This document shows, one piece after another, positions 23,354-36,570 of a DNA stretch of 64,000 nucleotides (positions are counted from its first letter, which is position 1; every line of letters begins with the position of its first letter). The stretch spans positions 6,683,001 through 6,747,000 of the forward strand of contig JASXTE010000015.1 of assembly GCA_030280995.1 (NCBI GenBank), given 5' to 3'. A model generated the notes under the pieces. It made no database searches. It was not told the origin of the DNA and was given only the letters and a program-made list of their open reading frames with translations. This DNA comes from Hemileia vastatrix (taxonomy: Eukaryota; Basidiomycota; Pucciniomycetes; Pucciniales; Zaghouaniaceae). The translations under genes were made by a program, and so were the position numbers.

Positions 23354-26300
23354 TTACAAACATTCCAAATCCTCCAAATTCTTACCAATCCTAAATAATT
23401 TCAAATATATTAACAAAAATAAGATTTCCATGTTGTTTATTTTTTTACTTACTAGATTCTGAAGTCCAACAGTAGTGATAACATTGTACTTTATTCCAGA
23501 AATTCCCCTTTGGTACTGTAAAGAGGCAGAATGTCCAATAATTGAAACTTGATTTATCATAATTTCTGTTGCTTTTTCTACTCTTACTAAATGGGAATGC
23601 ACTTGTGGAAACCCCTCATAGGGATCCTTTTTTGTATCTTCTGGTATAAGCTCTTTAAATGGACTTACATGTAGATAGACTTTTTCATTATTTTCCTTTG
23701 AACTAAAAAGCTGATCAATATGCCCAAACTGACTATCTTTCCCAAAGTAGAATTCAATGGTAGAATTCCCAGGATTCTGGTCATGAGTTGTATTATGCTT
23801 TCCATGGACCAATATGCTTGCTACATTTTCAACTACCTGGTCTTCTACCTTCTCTGATGGTAATAAAGCCCATTTAGATGTCTAATTTCTCAAGTGTGTC
23901 CTTACCCATATGTAAGTAATGCCTTAGTTAAATGTATATGTCTTTTTTTTATCTTTTTCAATTTTTTTAATATTATATCCATACTGAGCATCATCTTCAG
24001 CTTTACCTAGTTCCAATACCCTAGACTTCCAATGCAAGTGCTTGAGCATTGTCTGTGGTATTTCTTCTATGTTCAATAATAATAAATTAGCTCGTTTGAA
24101 CTTTTAAGCACCCAATTACCAAACTAAATACCTGGATGATGATTGTTTTGAATTTCTGATAATATACTATTAACTATTTTGGCAGCCCAAGTAGCAATAC
24201 CTACAGGTGGGCCAAAACATTTAATCCTGGAAAATGTTGAGTGAAATGCAGATTTGGCTTAAAGCTGATAATTTTCCAAACTTCTTCCAAGCAGTTGCAA
24301 TACTCCAATAGCAGTTGTTTTAATTCATAAACTTCATTGGTGGATACATTTTTTAAAGTCAAAAATTTGGTAATTGAACTTGAAGTGGTGAGTGATTGGA
24401 GAAGATAATATTCTCTAGGTTTGTGGTCTGAAGTTGTAGACAATCCTATAGTACTAGCTATAGGCCTTGACCAAGGGAGTTGGAGAAAAACCAGAAAGAA
24501 AATCCCCTGTCCCTTTAGAAAAATAGAGTTAGATTTACTTGCTAAAGTAAGCTGGTTCCTGTTTTGCTAAACCCCTTTTTTAACACACTTGACTGCTTGA
24601 TGAGCCAAGAAAGTAGTCCCCAGAAAGACTACCAGACCAAAGAATTGAAATGTAGACCAATGTCCACACCAGAGACAGCAATGATACTTGATGTAGGCTG
24701 CAAATCCACACCAGTTACAGCAATAATACTTGCTATAGCTTGCAAGACCATAACAGAGAAAACAGTTGCCAAATTTAAGTTAAATGAAGAACTCACTTGC
24801 AACAAACACAGCCAAATTGTGGCCAGAAAACAGTGAAAACTGAGTGAGGAACAATTATATCACCTCCGGATGGTTGTATGATAATTAAGGTTGCCCCAAA
24901 CTGTCTTATTCACTATGTACACCCAGACCACTATCTAAGAGCCCATGCACACCCACAATTCTGGCGCCTGTACCCGCCAAATTGAATAAAAAACCCTCCA
25001 GAAGTGCTCCTCAACCTTCTAAAACAGAGGCGGGCGGGCCGCCCGACGTCGGAGGTGCCGCCTGAAACGGCCTGGCCTCCCTGAAGCCAGAAAACCAATA
25101 AAAACAACTAATCTACTTAGAAAAATTAGCTACAACTACTAAAATCTTTAAAACACGGAATTTCACTATAACAACATTGTGACATGAAATACATAGAAAA
25201 ATTAGCCCTATCCAATGGTACTAAGCACTTAACCCTAAGACTTAATTTAGCCCATAAAACACGAAAAACAAAATTAAACAGCTATCTTTTATAAATGAAA
25301 AATGAGGAAATGACCCCTTAAAACTTAGAATATGAAAAATGTCTACAAGACATAAAATATAGAAGAAAACTGGGGCTATCCAATGATAGTACCCACATAC
25401 CTGCAGACCCAATATCCACGGAATTAAACCAGAAAAATACCCAATTCCTTATCAGATGTTAATTAAGACATGCACAAACAGCGCCAAATCTCACAACAAA
25501 GGCCCCTGCTAATGTTGGAAGACCACAATGTTACTGATGTCTTGACTTGATTCAATTTCTCTACCCAAAGGGGGATAAGTGAAAATGAAAACATAATAGT
25601 ATAAAGTACATGCCTTTTCACAGCTTTTAGGGAACCTGAGTTTTTAGATCCTATTTATTTTGGCACTTGTGAAATCTAGGAGGGTTTTTTTGTTTTCTCA
25701 ATCACATTCCACACTGCTTCTAGCTCAATGGCTGACAATCATGGATTTCTAGTTCTTTTTCTTTCTTTCTCTTTGCCCTTCTTTTTATTTTACTTAATTC
25801 TGATAGTCTCAAGGAATGAATCAGATCTTTCACTTTCAGATATGCTAATACTTGTTTGCCTTAAGTTATAGCTCAAATTTCTACTTCCACTTCCAGAAGC
25901 ATGTTCTGAGCCAAACTCTAAGTTTCAAAAGTTATGTTCAGAACTTTATGAATTTATCCTGCTGTTTGATCCTTCTGATTCAGCTCCTCTACTATCCATT
26001 CTAAGATATTTTTGTGACAGTCTTGTTGTACTTGTATATTGTAGTTACTTATGCCATCCCACTTGTTCAATATTATCAGCATCAATGCTGATTAAGCTGC
26101 TTCTCTGTTTTTTATATTGCTTATTTAGAAAAAATATCAGAATGTGAATTATCATCATCTTTTCTTACATGCCAATTTTTTTCTTTTGTCAGCTTTTTTT
26201 TAGGTTGATTGCAGAATTTTGAATTATATTAAAATTTAGACTGTGATCTTTAAGATTTCCAAGCATGTGTGAATGAATCAATTCAATTAATAAATATTTG

Positions 26301-27860
26301 GTAGGAAGCTAATATAAAAGGTTATTCAGCTCTCTCCATCAAACACCATGACTCTTAACAATAGATACCTGCTCCCAATGTGACTGACACTTTTTCCACT
26401 TCTCTTCCCAGTGCATATGATCCTCATGAGTGCGTAAGGAAAAATTTTCAACTTGATGCTCACAAATCTTGTCTTTTGAAACATGACAGACAAAGCAGAA
26501 CTTTGTGGCTGAGTGACTTGAAAAACCAGAAATATTTTGTATTGCAGGAATGTCTCCTATTAAAGAGAATAATTCAGCCCTTATTTTTTGGCCATGTGGA
26601 TAGTGAGGTGTTTTTTCAATAAATATGCCATCCCATAGAGTCTCTAGTTCATTGACAAGATGCTACAGAAGATTATTTATTAGATCACTTTTTGGCTCAG
26701 TTGGACAAGGAATAATAGCATGCAAAAATATATTTTCAGTTTTGTATCAATCTTCTGGAGGCAAATTCAAACACACCAACAAGATATTGCCCACAGATTT
26801 CTTATGACCTCCAATATGATTTCCACCCGGGCTAAACTAGTCAACATATAAACTAAACATTAAATTACCTTGTGTTTTTGTATATCCATCAACCCTTCTA
26901 TTTTGAGTCGTAGAAATATCTGAAACATTTTTATATAAATAACCATCATATAAATCTTTCATCACATTCCTTTCCATGTTTTCTAGAAAATCAGTTTTTT
27001 TCTCAATCAGAATCTTGAATTTGATTAGTGGAAGATTTTCTGAAAGCCAGACAACAAAACTGTTGTTATGAAATGTTTTACAAGGATGGTATACTGCTTC
27101 TTTTTGTTTGTACTTAGCCAAATACAAGCTTTCATCACAGTTGAAAGTTTCTTCTCTCCATTGTAAATCTTTCAAATAGTTCTTTCAGGATGAATAAAAA
27201 GGTTGAGTAAAAGATAAGATTGATGGTTGGTGTTTTTTGTTTACTCATAAAGAGCAAAGCACTTAGCACAGCATTTCTTGGCGACAAATAATAAATTGAG
27301 ACACAATCAATTAAAAACAGTCTCTATAGAAAGGGTAATTAGGCTTATGATTCTACTTGTATCTAGTTTACCTATGTCACTAAGAAGTTTGAGTTTGTTG
27401 ATTGTGTTGCACAAAAATTGAGCATAACCTTCTTTGCTTAAATTATGGATAAGAGAAAGTTTTTCTGCTTGCCACATTACATTTTGGCTATAAATCTCTT
27501 TCAAATTCAATTCAATTGACTGTGGTACAGATGCAATTGTATTTAAAACAGGCTGCTCCTAAGCAAAGAAAAAAATAGAGGCTTATTGAAATATAATTTC
27601 TCTTTATTTACCAAATGTTTATGTCTTACAAGATCTTGTATTTTGGATCCTTAGTTAGATGAAGCGCTGGATGTACCAACCATCTGTGCTTTGTGATTTC
27701 TTTCTCTTAATGTTTGGAGTATGACTGAGATGTTTTGAAAGCTACACCAACTTCAAAGCTTCCCAATGAGGTCTGATGCTTTCTTGATGAACATCCAAGC
27801 TCTTCAAATTTACAAACGCAAAAAAATGGTGGCAATTTAAGTCTTCTGGATATAAAAAAT
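23354..27860 (-). pseudogene. Tnp2-type (CACTA/Plavaka-like) transposase relic
   Basis: Fragments read in order on the minus strand. They are an N-terminal Cys motif (CVCKFEELGC, about 27.8 kb), a 27175-26837 frame leading into a FSPGGNHIGGHKKS segment and NILLVCLNLPPE, then SGFSSHSATKFCFVCHV near 26.5 kb and a Trp-rich HWEEKW...SHWEQ segment near 26.4 kb. Beyond the inserted repeat come FKPNLHFTQHFPG (about 24.25 kb) and a C-terminal domain at 23812-23354 (FGHIDQLFSS, DPYEGFPQVHSHLVR, SIIGHSASLQYQRGISGIKY). This order follows basidiomycete Tnp2/Plavaka transposases. Stops and frameshifts throughout and a 1.1-kb insertion show it is dead. Confidence 0.75.
24435..25527. repeat. 1.1-kb LTR-like repeat, copy 1
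   Basis: It starts TGTAGACAATCC and ends GGAAGACCACA. It is shared over its length with 31868-32964. It contains a GC-rich CpG patch at about 25028-25085 in otherwise AT-rich sequence, and an imperfect tandem repeat of about 48 bp near 24.66-24.75 kb. It interrupts the Tnp2 relic. TGT...ACA ends suggest a solo LTR, but flanks GAAGT and ATGTT do not duplicate. The open frame at 24564-24836 is not conserved in copy 2. Confidence 0.7.
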
Positions 27861-29317
27861 ATGTTACTGGATGGTAGCAATTGAACAAACTATTTATTTA
27901 TTGTGAAGCCCTTACTTAAATAAGCTGAATTTTTTCGCTACCATGGATTTCTTTGAATGTTTGCTTCATGCATATCAATCATGCATTAAGCAGGTATCCA
28001 TACTCTGTATCAGAAAAATGTTTCAGACTTGCTACATTTTACAATGTAGCATACATGTTTATCAACAACTTATTTTGCACAAAGCATAATACTGTAAGAG
28101 AATACAAATTGATTGCATTTTTAAATATAAGTTGAACTATGAGAATCAAAATAATACCATTTAATTTATAATAATAAAGTAATTTAAGTGTTGAAATTTT
28201 TTTTTGACAATCATTTGCATTAATGAAATTCTGCTAAGTAACAGAAAGGGTTTCACTAATAATCACTATAAGATATAAAAAAATTTATAATATTTATTTT
28301 TCACAATATAGAATTAAATTCTGAAAAATAAATATTTTTTCAAAAAAAAATATTATTTTAAATGTTTTAAATCTAAGAGGTCATCAAAGTTAAGCTTCCA
28401 GAATCCAAAAAAGAGAATTTTTACATTAAGCTGCTTATTCCAAACTCTGAAAAATAGGTATGGTTTCTGAGTAATCTTGGTCAATAAACTAAACACCTAC
28501 TTATAATTTGTTAATATAAATTTTTAAAATAAGTTTGTAAATAAAATCAACAAGCTCAAACAAGGTCATTATTTGAATTAAAATATTATCAACATAACTT
28601 GGAAAATCAAAATGATTCTGCATTATATTTTTACCAGTTTATCATGCACAAATTTTCTATTACAGCTGAGTTATTTCCTTTGGAATAATTTATGAAGATA
28701 CATTGATATCCATATTTTATTGAGAAAGATATTCATGAGAAATCTCATCTGTCCATCCACTCAACTCTTCATTATTAATTCTTTTCAAAATAAAAAATTT
28801 ATTATAGTAGTGTTTTTGTTTCCATATCCTTTCAAAATTTTATATTTTATTTCATTTTGCTTTTCATAACATATATGATGAGCTCTATTTGTTCTTATTT
28901 TCCTCAGGGAAAAATACCTACTAATACCTGTGTACTTAATAAAAGATTGAATGAGATACTCCCTCAATAAACTTCTCCTTTTTTCAGGACTATTTATAAT
29001 TTCTGTTGTGTTCTTTTAAATATTTCACCTCAGTCTAATGAATAGAAGCTTAACCCCACCAAAGAACAACTACACAGGTTTTCATTTTTCAATATAAGCT
29101 CCTTCAGCATTGATATTAATTTTCCATACCCTGAAAAAAATTATCAAGTTTCTGAATAATTATTTACTATATTAAAAAATGCTTTTATCCACTTTCTTCA
29201 TCAATGCAACTTTCCCGGAAAAACATTTGCTTGGAATCTTGGCTGTTTTCATGAGTGAAATCAAGTTTTGGTAAAAATTATCATTAAGCACTGGGATAAA
29301 GCTTTAAAACTAATTAT
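27861..29317. other. AT-rich, nothing recognised
   Basis: Short frames at 27953-28135 and 28785-28967 lack recognisable motifs and support on either side. Confidence 0.55.
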
Positions 29318-29994
29318 TTGGTTTCTTATTCAATGGACTCTACTCAAATTTCTAACCTAAATAAAATGGGTGTTCTTCACCACTGGCTCATAGTTTATGC
29401 TGATAAATTACAACTAGGAAAAGATTATGATAGTTTCTGTGAAATAGTTAAAATAAGAAAGTATAAATATAAAATAAAAATGAAAGTAAGAATTAATATT
29501 TTTCTGTTATTTTTTCCACAAGCTTATATAATTTTGACAATATTTCCCAGAATTATTTTACCCAAACTCACCTTCTTAAACAACTTCCAAGTGGTGAAGC
29601 CTATGAGAATATTTTCAAAAATTTCAAATGTTGCTCAGACACCAAAATTGATGATAAAGGTTCTTTTAAGAGGATTTTATTGCAATGGAGATCTGAAGAA
29701 TTATCTAGACTTGCACAAAATCTTGACCATAAACACATTCAAATCTGAGAAAATTCCCCTTATTCAGGAGAAATACTTAAGAACTTGGTGTTATATGATA
29801 GATTAAATTTGGTATCCTCAATTGAGACTCACTTTAATTCTTTTCCAGTTCCCAGGGGTTTTCCAAGTGACTGTTATTCTTCATTATATCTCGCTTCTCT
29901 TTATCCTCAAAAATTAAGACTTCTTAATTCTCAAGATCCAATAAAAATTTCCTACATACTTGAACAAATTTCAAATTTTACTGTGAGTTATTGA
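29318..29994 (+). pseudogene. Degenerate coding relic, unknown family
   Basis: Protein-like composition switches between frames. MDSTQISNLNKMGVLHHWL opens the first part, a segment with EAYENIFKNFKCCSDTKID reads in another frame, and VSSIETHFNSFPVPRGFPS leads to a stop at about 29994. The run of amphipathic, low-repeat protein text across shifted frames suggests an old exon or gene fragment on the plus strand. I do not recognise it. Confidence 0.35.
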
Positions 29995-30179
29995 TTACTT
30001 CCCTAATCAATAATATAGCAGACTCATATTCTTGCTTCCAATGTTTGGGACACTTATCCTTAAAAAATTAGAACGGATAAATTATTTTTAGCTATGATGC
30101 AACTTTATGTAAAGAAAATTTCACCTACATTGATATCTCAATCTTTTTTCTTTGTATCTTATAAATTCTGAATACAATA

Positions 30180-31867
30180 CTTCTATTTAAAAATACTTGA
30201 GTACATGAACTTCATATTTTTGGCCCATTATATAAAGACAATCAACTTCTTGCTGTTCAATTGCTAGAATCCGATAAGGATCCTGTTTCAATATATTAAA
30301 CAAATTATTTTTTCAACCTTTTATATTTCAATATAAGACTCTTTGAATTACCATTATATATACATTTTGCACACATCTAAATTCTATTACAACTCCTGCA
30401 GCCTTGATTGTACCAAGCAAAACTTGAAATCTTTCATCATTTTGGAATTTGTCCAGAATTTCATTCCTTTTTTTCATGCTCAACTTTCCTAAAAACTCTG
30501 TGTAGCTAATTCCTTGGTCATCTAAAGCCTTTTTTATACTGTTTCAATGGATAGAATATTGAAATGTTGATTAAGCTAAAAATAACTTATTGAGATAATT
30601 AATAGAATAACTTACATTTCCAAAAAGTCTGCATATTCTGAAAATATAGCTGTCTTGGTACAAATCATACCCCTTTCTCCCTTTAAGAAATTTTCTATAT
30701 GACTGATTAGATGAATAATCTTTTCAGAATTTTTCCATTTGAAAGGAAATGTTGAAGATTGATCTAAGTTTTTGTAGACAAGGTGGTTACAAAACTTCCA
30801 TGAAATTGACGGTTCTTGGAGAAACTCAGCTGAGTCCCAAGGGAGGTTTGTGTTTTGAGAAGGCCCGTAGTACTCATAAAAATGTTCTTGAAGATTTGTA
30901 AGTTTTGAATTCCAAGGATCTGATAATTCTACAGATATTGCTTGCTAAATTTTTTGAGGAAGTGATGAGATTTCATCTTTAGTCCTCTGCAGGCATATGA
31001 CATTCAAGAGAGTATGTATCAATTTTATTGAGCTATAGCCTCCTCTGCTTAAGCCATTCATAGGAAAATTAATCTACAACAGGTTTTCTTGTCATCTTTC
31101 AATTCTGAGGAATGATATAAGGCTTTGAAGATCAGTTGTCTGGTTCTGAAGTGGTGTCCCTGTCAAGCATAGTAAATATTCAGCCTCCAGGTCTAATATA
31201 TTCTGATTGTTCTGCAACTGGGGATTCTTTATTAAACTTTCAAATTATATTTAAAATTTCATCAGCTTTTATAAAATTATGTTCAAAAACTTTATTAATT
31301 CAAATGAATGCTTACTGAGCCTCATCTAAGACTATTCTGTACCAAAGGAGTTTATGAGTTACTGGCAGAATAGGTTGAGGAGTTTTCTTTGAAGAAGATG
31401 GACTTTCTAATTCATAGGTAGCCCAAACAACTAGTTGGTTCTGGAGCTCCTCAAAATCAATTTTCTTTGAATCCTTCCCATAAAAAACCTTGAAAGGTAG
31501 TTCATTATCTTCAAAGTGAGTTCTTATTTCATTGACCCAGTTTGATAGTGTTGCAAGTGGGAAAACAATGAGACTCCCTGATTTCCTAACTCTCTCTTCT
31601 CCACCGCCCAAGAGTTGTAATTATCTGGCTTCACTTTGAGTTGCAGTAATTAGGCCAAGATTTTAGAGAGTCTTTCCCAAGACCATATCATTAGCTAGAA
31701 TTTAACCAATCCCTGCAGAGGATTACTCTTCTTCAGAAAATTGTTCATAATAATTATTAGAGCCTACTCTCAGCCAGATGTTGTCTGCATTCCTTCACAG
31801 GCCTTCTAACTTTTCTGATAAGTTATTATCATTGTCTATCATAAAATTGATAGATTGAATCTGATGC
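30180..31867 (-). pseudogene. SNF2-family helicase relic, Rad5/Rad16-like
   Basis: On the minus strand the helicase blocks follow in order: HQIQSINFMID near 31.85 kb, a Walker A region ILANDMVLGKTL (normally ADDMGLGKT), motif Ia GSLIVFPLATLSNWVNEI, motif II VLDEAQ (DEAQ for DEAH) at 31312, and motif III CLTGTPLQNQTTDLQSLISF near 31.15 kb. RTKDEISSLPQK follows near 30.98 kb, and the second RecA lobe is seen as RFQVLLGTIKAAGVVIEF near 30.4 kb. Multiple stops and shifts break it. The 5' part lies beyond an inserted 1.1-kb repeat. Such ATPases remodel chromatin or act in DNA repair; this copy cannot. Confidence 0.8.
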
Positions 31868-32964
31868 TGTAGAAAATCCTATAGTACTAGCTATGTGCCT
31901 TGACCAAGGGATATAAAGAAACCCCAGAAAGAAAATCCCCTGTCCCTTTAGATAAATATAAGTGAGATTTACCTGCTACAGTAAATTGGTTCCTGTTGTT
32001 AAAAGCCCCTTTTCAAATACACTTGACTGCCTGATCAGCCAAGAAAGTAGTCTCCAGACAGACTACCAAACCAAAGAACTGAAATATAGACCAATGTCTG
32101 CCCCAGAGAATGAAATAATAATTGATGTAGGTTGAAAATCCACACCAGAGACAGCAATAATACTTGATATAGCTTGCAAGACTATACCAAAGAAAACAGT
32201 TGCCAAAGTTGAGTTAAATGAAGAACAAACCTTGAAACAAACACAGACAATTGTGGCCGGAAAACAGTGAAAACTGAGTGAGGAAAAAGGATATCACCTC
32301 AAGATGGTTGTATGATGATTAAGATTTCCCGAACTGTCTTGTTCACTATATAAACACAGACCACTATCTAAGAGTCCATGCACACCAATGAATTTGGTGT
32401 TTTTGAGTGCCAAATTGCATAAAACCTGTCTAGAAACGCTTCCTAGACTTCTAGCACTGAGGCGGGTGGTCCTCCCAACATTGGGAGGCCAGCCTGAGGC
32501 TTCCGGACCACCCTGAAGCCAGAAAACAACCAAAAACATCCAAAATTACCAACAATACTTAGAAAAAGAAGCTACAACTATTAAAACCTTTAAAACACAT
32601 ATTTTAGCTATAAAAACTTTGAGACATGAAACGTAGAGAAAATTTAGCCCATTCTAATGGTACTAAGCACTTAACCCTAAGACTTAAGGTTATCCCGTAA
32701 AACGCAAAAAACAAAATTAAACAGCTATCTTTTATTTGAAAAATGAGAACTAATTCCTTAAATACTTAGAATATGAAAAATGTCAGCAAAACATAAAATA
32801 TAGAGAAAAAACAGAGCTATCCAATGGTGATACCCAAATCCACACAGTCCTATTATTCGCCAAAAAATTTCAGAAAAACACCCAATTATTAAACTATGCC
32901 ATTTAAGACATATCAAAACACCAAGTAGACCAACGAAGGGCTCGGCCAATGTTGGAAGACCACA
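31868..32964. repeat. 1.1-kb LTR-like repeat, copy 2
   Basis: It starts TGTAGAAAATCC, ends GGAAGACCACA, and is colinear with 24435-25527. In the CpG patch (about 32461-32520) several CpG sites of copy 1 read TpG or CpA. It separates the two parts of the SNF2 relic. The flanks GATGC and GTTCT do not form a duplication. Confidence 0.7.
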
Positions 32965-33522
32965 GTTCTTTTCCAGAGTTGTTTTGATACCACATATAGA
33001 TAGATTTGCCATTTAACTATCCCTTCTCCAAGAAATCTCATAAGTTGTGTTAAAACAAGAATGAGGAATATTGAAGAAGACAGTTGGGTTGTAGAACGGA
33101 ATCAGTGTCAAATCAATTTTAACATTTATAAGTACTTCTTTAGACTGACTAACAAAATAAGTCAAACAAAAAAAGTGGCCAAAAATTCTATACTGCCTGT
33201 TTAAAAGTAGAACCAATTAAGAGCGAAAATAATAAGGTATATGGTGAGTTAAAGCCCTTTCCTCAGTTCAAATTTGAGATCCAGATCCAATTTCTCAAAG
33301 AAATTGTCCAATTTGGAAGCTCTGTTCATTAGAAAGATCAACAATAGGTGTTACTTCTCCTTCTTTGAATAATACAAAAACATGAAGTAAAGATATTCCT
33401 CTTTGCATAATATCTGGAGTGGAGACTTCATAAAATACTGAACTTTCCCTTGGAAAAATAGGATTAAAAATTAAAGACAATTGTTCAATGCATCTTATAT
33501 TTGAAATTTTTATTAAATGCAT
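32965..33522 (-). pseudogene. Probable 5' part of the SNF2 relic
   Basis: Open fragments (MHLIKISNIRCIEQLSLIF, RGISLLHVFVLFKEGEVTPI, then CGIKTTLEKN next to the insert) read towards the helicase blocks. Position and orientation suggest the non-catalytic N-terminal region. No motif confirms this on its own. Confidence 0.4.
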
Positions 33523-34389
33523 TTTATGGTAATGGTGTTAGTTTAAAGAAAGAGAGGATGAAAGTAAAGTTTTGTAAGAGAATAAAGTAGAGAATATATA
33601 TAATATTGGATGAATATTCAAAATTGAATTTTTCATATATGTTAATAATTAATGTTGACTGAAATTTTAATAATAACTATATAAAGATAGATAACAAAAG
33701 GATGTGAGTTATTTTAGAGCCTAAGTTCTGTGCTAATACATTAAAATTAGTTTCTTCAATAGCATCAATGGAAAAAAAATCATTACTATTTTTTACCCTT
33801 ATAATATATATACATATATTCTCTTATACATTAAATTTTTTGATCATTTTCTTATATATTTTTATTCTAAGGAACAATAAGAAGTTTCTATTAATAAGGG
33901 CTCAATATCAACTTTTGTCTACAAAATTTGGAATTATGTGCAATTATTTATACAGAGTTATATTTTTATTAATAAAATTTTTAAAAAGGACTTAAATAGT
34001 ATGCTTTTTTATATATTTGTGGCAATAAAAATGATAATTGAAATAATATTCCAGACCTAGTATACTATGTGCCATTTAAGATATTTCTACTAATATCAAC
34101 CGTGACCTCCCAACAGTAAATGGATCTAGATATAAAATTGAATATTATGGTATGTTTAGTGTTCTGGCTCAACCATTGCTCAAATTTGGTCCAACTGATT
34201 CTCAACTTGAATAAAAAAATCTGCTCAAGAAGGGATAGATTGAGGCTCAATTTAGGGCCAACTTTTTTCTCAAAATTTTTTCATTCAATTTAAAAACAGT
34301 TTCCTATAACTTTAACAAAATTTCCCCAATTTTTTCCCAAACTATTCCTGAAAGTTTCAAAAAGAGGAAACTGCTAGCAGCTCACCCCC
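33523..34389. other. AT-rich, nothing recognised
   Basis: Only short AT-driven frames are present. Confidence 0.55.
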
Positions 34390-35071
34390 TGATTTCGTGT
34401 GGTATTTTTTGTATTTTTATGTATTTTTATGAATTTATATGTATTTTTATGTATTTTTATGTATTTTTATGTATTTTTATGTATTTTTATGTATTTTTAT
34501 GAATTTTTTTTGTTTTTTTTTTAATTCATTTTTTTAATTTATATTTTTTATAATTCTTTTTTTGTATTCTTCTTGTTTTTTTTATATTTTTTGTATTTTT
34601 TATTGGTTTTCAATGGTTTTTACTGTTTTTTGTTTATACTTTTGTTATATTTTCTGTTTTGTTTTTAGTTTTGAACTTCTATTTTGTTTTTTAATGTGTT
34701 TCTGTTTTTCTGTTTTTCTTTTTTTATATTTATTTTTGATTTTTTTTTAATTTTTTGATTTTATTTATTTTTTTGTTTTTTTATGTAATTTTTGGAAATT
34801 TTTTTAATTTTTCTTCTTTTTTTTGTATTTTTTTTTTTGTATTTTTATTTTTTTTATATATGTTGAAGATTTTTTATTGTTTTTTATTTTTTATGGTTCA
34901 TTGTTTTTACTTTGGTTGTATTTTTGTATTTTTCTGTTTTTATTAATTTTCTAATTTTTTTTGATATTTTTGATATTTATTATTATTTTTTGATACTTTT
35001 TGTAATTTTTTGTAATTTTTTCATATTGTTTGATACTGTTTATTATTTTTTTGAAATTTTTTGAAATTTTT
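34390..35071. repeat. T-rich low-complexity tract with 10-bp repeat
   Basis: From about 34410 to 34500 the unit TATGTATTTT repeats about nine times. The tract then becomes a strongly strand-asymmetric T-rich stretch with TTTTTGTATTTT and TTTTGAAATT variants up to the solo LTR. Frames such as 34562-34750 are Phe-rich artefacts. Confidence 0.85.
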
Positions 35072-36570
35072 TGTCATCCTGGATATTCCCAGGAGTGAGT
35101 GAAAATTACTTATAAATTATGTTAAACACATTTAGTATAGATGGGAGAAATAAATAAAGGTACACAAGTTGTATACATGAGTGAAATTTGTAATAAAATT
35201 TAATATTTGTCATAATAACACCTTATATACTTGCATAAATGCACCTTTTATAAGCCTTATGTACTTAATAATAGCTTGGATATTTCTGGGTAACTTCAAG
35301 AGCCTTAAACATAATGCTACATAATTTTTAAGTAGACTTAAAGCAGTTATTTTTATTTTTTATGTGAAAACCAAGAAATGTGCTTTAAATAACTTAAAAG
35401 TAGAATATACATGCTATAAATTTAATAATATTAGAAATACTCCTTGACAGATGAATGTGTCTTAGTTAGGAATATTTATTTGGCTACTCAAATGCATAAA
35501 TATATCACTCTTTAAATTTGGTGTTTTTTACGCCAGAAATGGCTTCTGGGAACTGCCAATATACTGCCAGCAATTTATCTGTGTGAATAGCTTCATTTTT
35601 AGAAAAGTTAGCTTTTTCAAACTATAATTACCCCATATACTAAGCCTAATATGGGGAGACACACTAAAGTAGGCAAAATGTGCTTCTTTAGTGTCCTAAT
35701 TAGATTAAAATTGCATAGACCTTATTTTATGCACTAATTTTATTTATAATTTCAAACTTGGTTCCAAAAAATCACTACCATGCTTAAATTTTCCTAAATT
35801 AGTCAAGAATTCACTCGCAAAAGCGCCTTCCAAGGACTGCCTTCAGTCATCCCACATCTCACGTCCTTTTTTAGGTTTCTCACTCTATTTGGTTTCACAG
35901 TCATTTTTGGTCATTTTTGGATGGGGATCTCACATAGTAATTTTGAATAATTAGCCCCATCATTTCTACTTTCAATCCCCCTTAATATTGATTAATATTT
36001 AGTGTTATTATTTCTTTTTTTTAGTATTTTATTTGAAGGTACTACGTGAATAGACTCTTTTTTTTGCTTGTTCTTTTATTTTGATGAATTATCCCTATTA
36101 CACCAGGATTTTGGCAGGTGATATCATTCTAAATATGTAATTAGTCATTCTTTATGTTTATGGACAGGTGTATTAGCATGAATAAGGTTTCATTGACCAT
36201 GTATAGAACTTGTAAATAAGAGGGGTACATTAGATGATTAATGGGTATAAAAGGAGGAGGTTTTTGGTGTTGTTTTCTACATTCTTTATCATTACAATTA
36301 AAATATATAACCAATAAAATTGCAATACTTATCAATAGCATATTTAAAATTTTTAAATAGTCTTTTAAGTATTTTATCTATTTTTCTACTATCTATAAGA
36401 TTGTAACCCAGATATAAATAGTGAGATTTAAATTACTGAGACCCTTATATTGAGTTATATTTTAATACTTATTGTATTTTTACTATAGGACTCATTTAGG
36501 ACTATGAAAATCTTCTAGAAAACTCACCAATAAAGCTATTCACATCTCAGTACTTGAACTCAGCCTGACA
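35072..36570 (+). repeat. Solo LTR related to the 13.1-22.7 kb element
   Basis: It starts TGTCATCCTGGATATTCCC, ends CTCAGCCTGACA, and is colinear with the 1.5-kb LTRs (for example TTATGTTAAACACAT, GTGTGAATAGCTTCATTTTT and TATAAAAGGAGGAGG) but clearly diverged. No internal region follows. Flanks TTTTT and TTTTC could be a near-duplication but lie in T-rich DNA. Confidence 0.88.

Noticed and set aside
24564..24836. Plus-strand 90-codon frame in the 1.1-kb repeat
   Set aside because: It stems from an internal tandem repeat and is not open in the second copy.
24435..32964. A single retrotransposon bounded by the two 1.1-kb repeats as LTRs
   Set aside because: The Tnp2 and SNF2 relics continue across each copy, and the outer flanks do not match, so the copies are independent insertions.
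34562..34946. Phe/Leu-rich frames resembling membrane proteins
   Set aside because: They are translations of a T-rich low-complexity tract.
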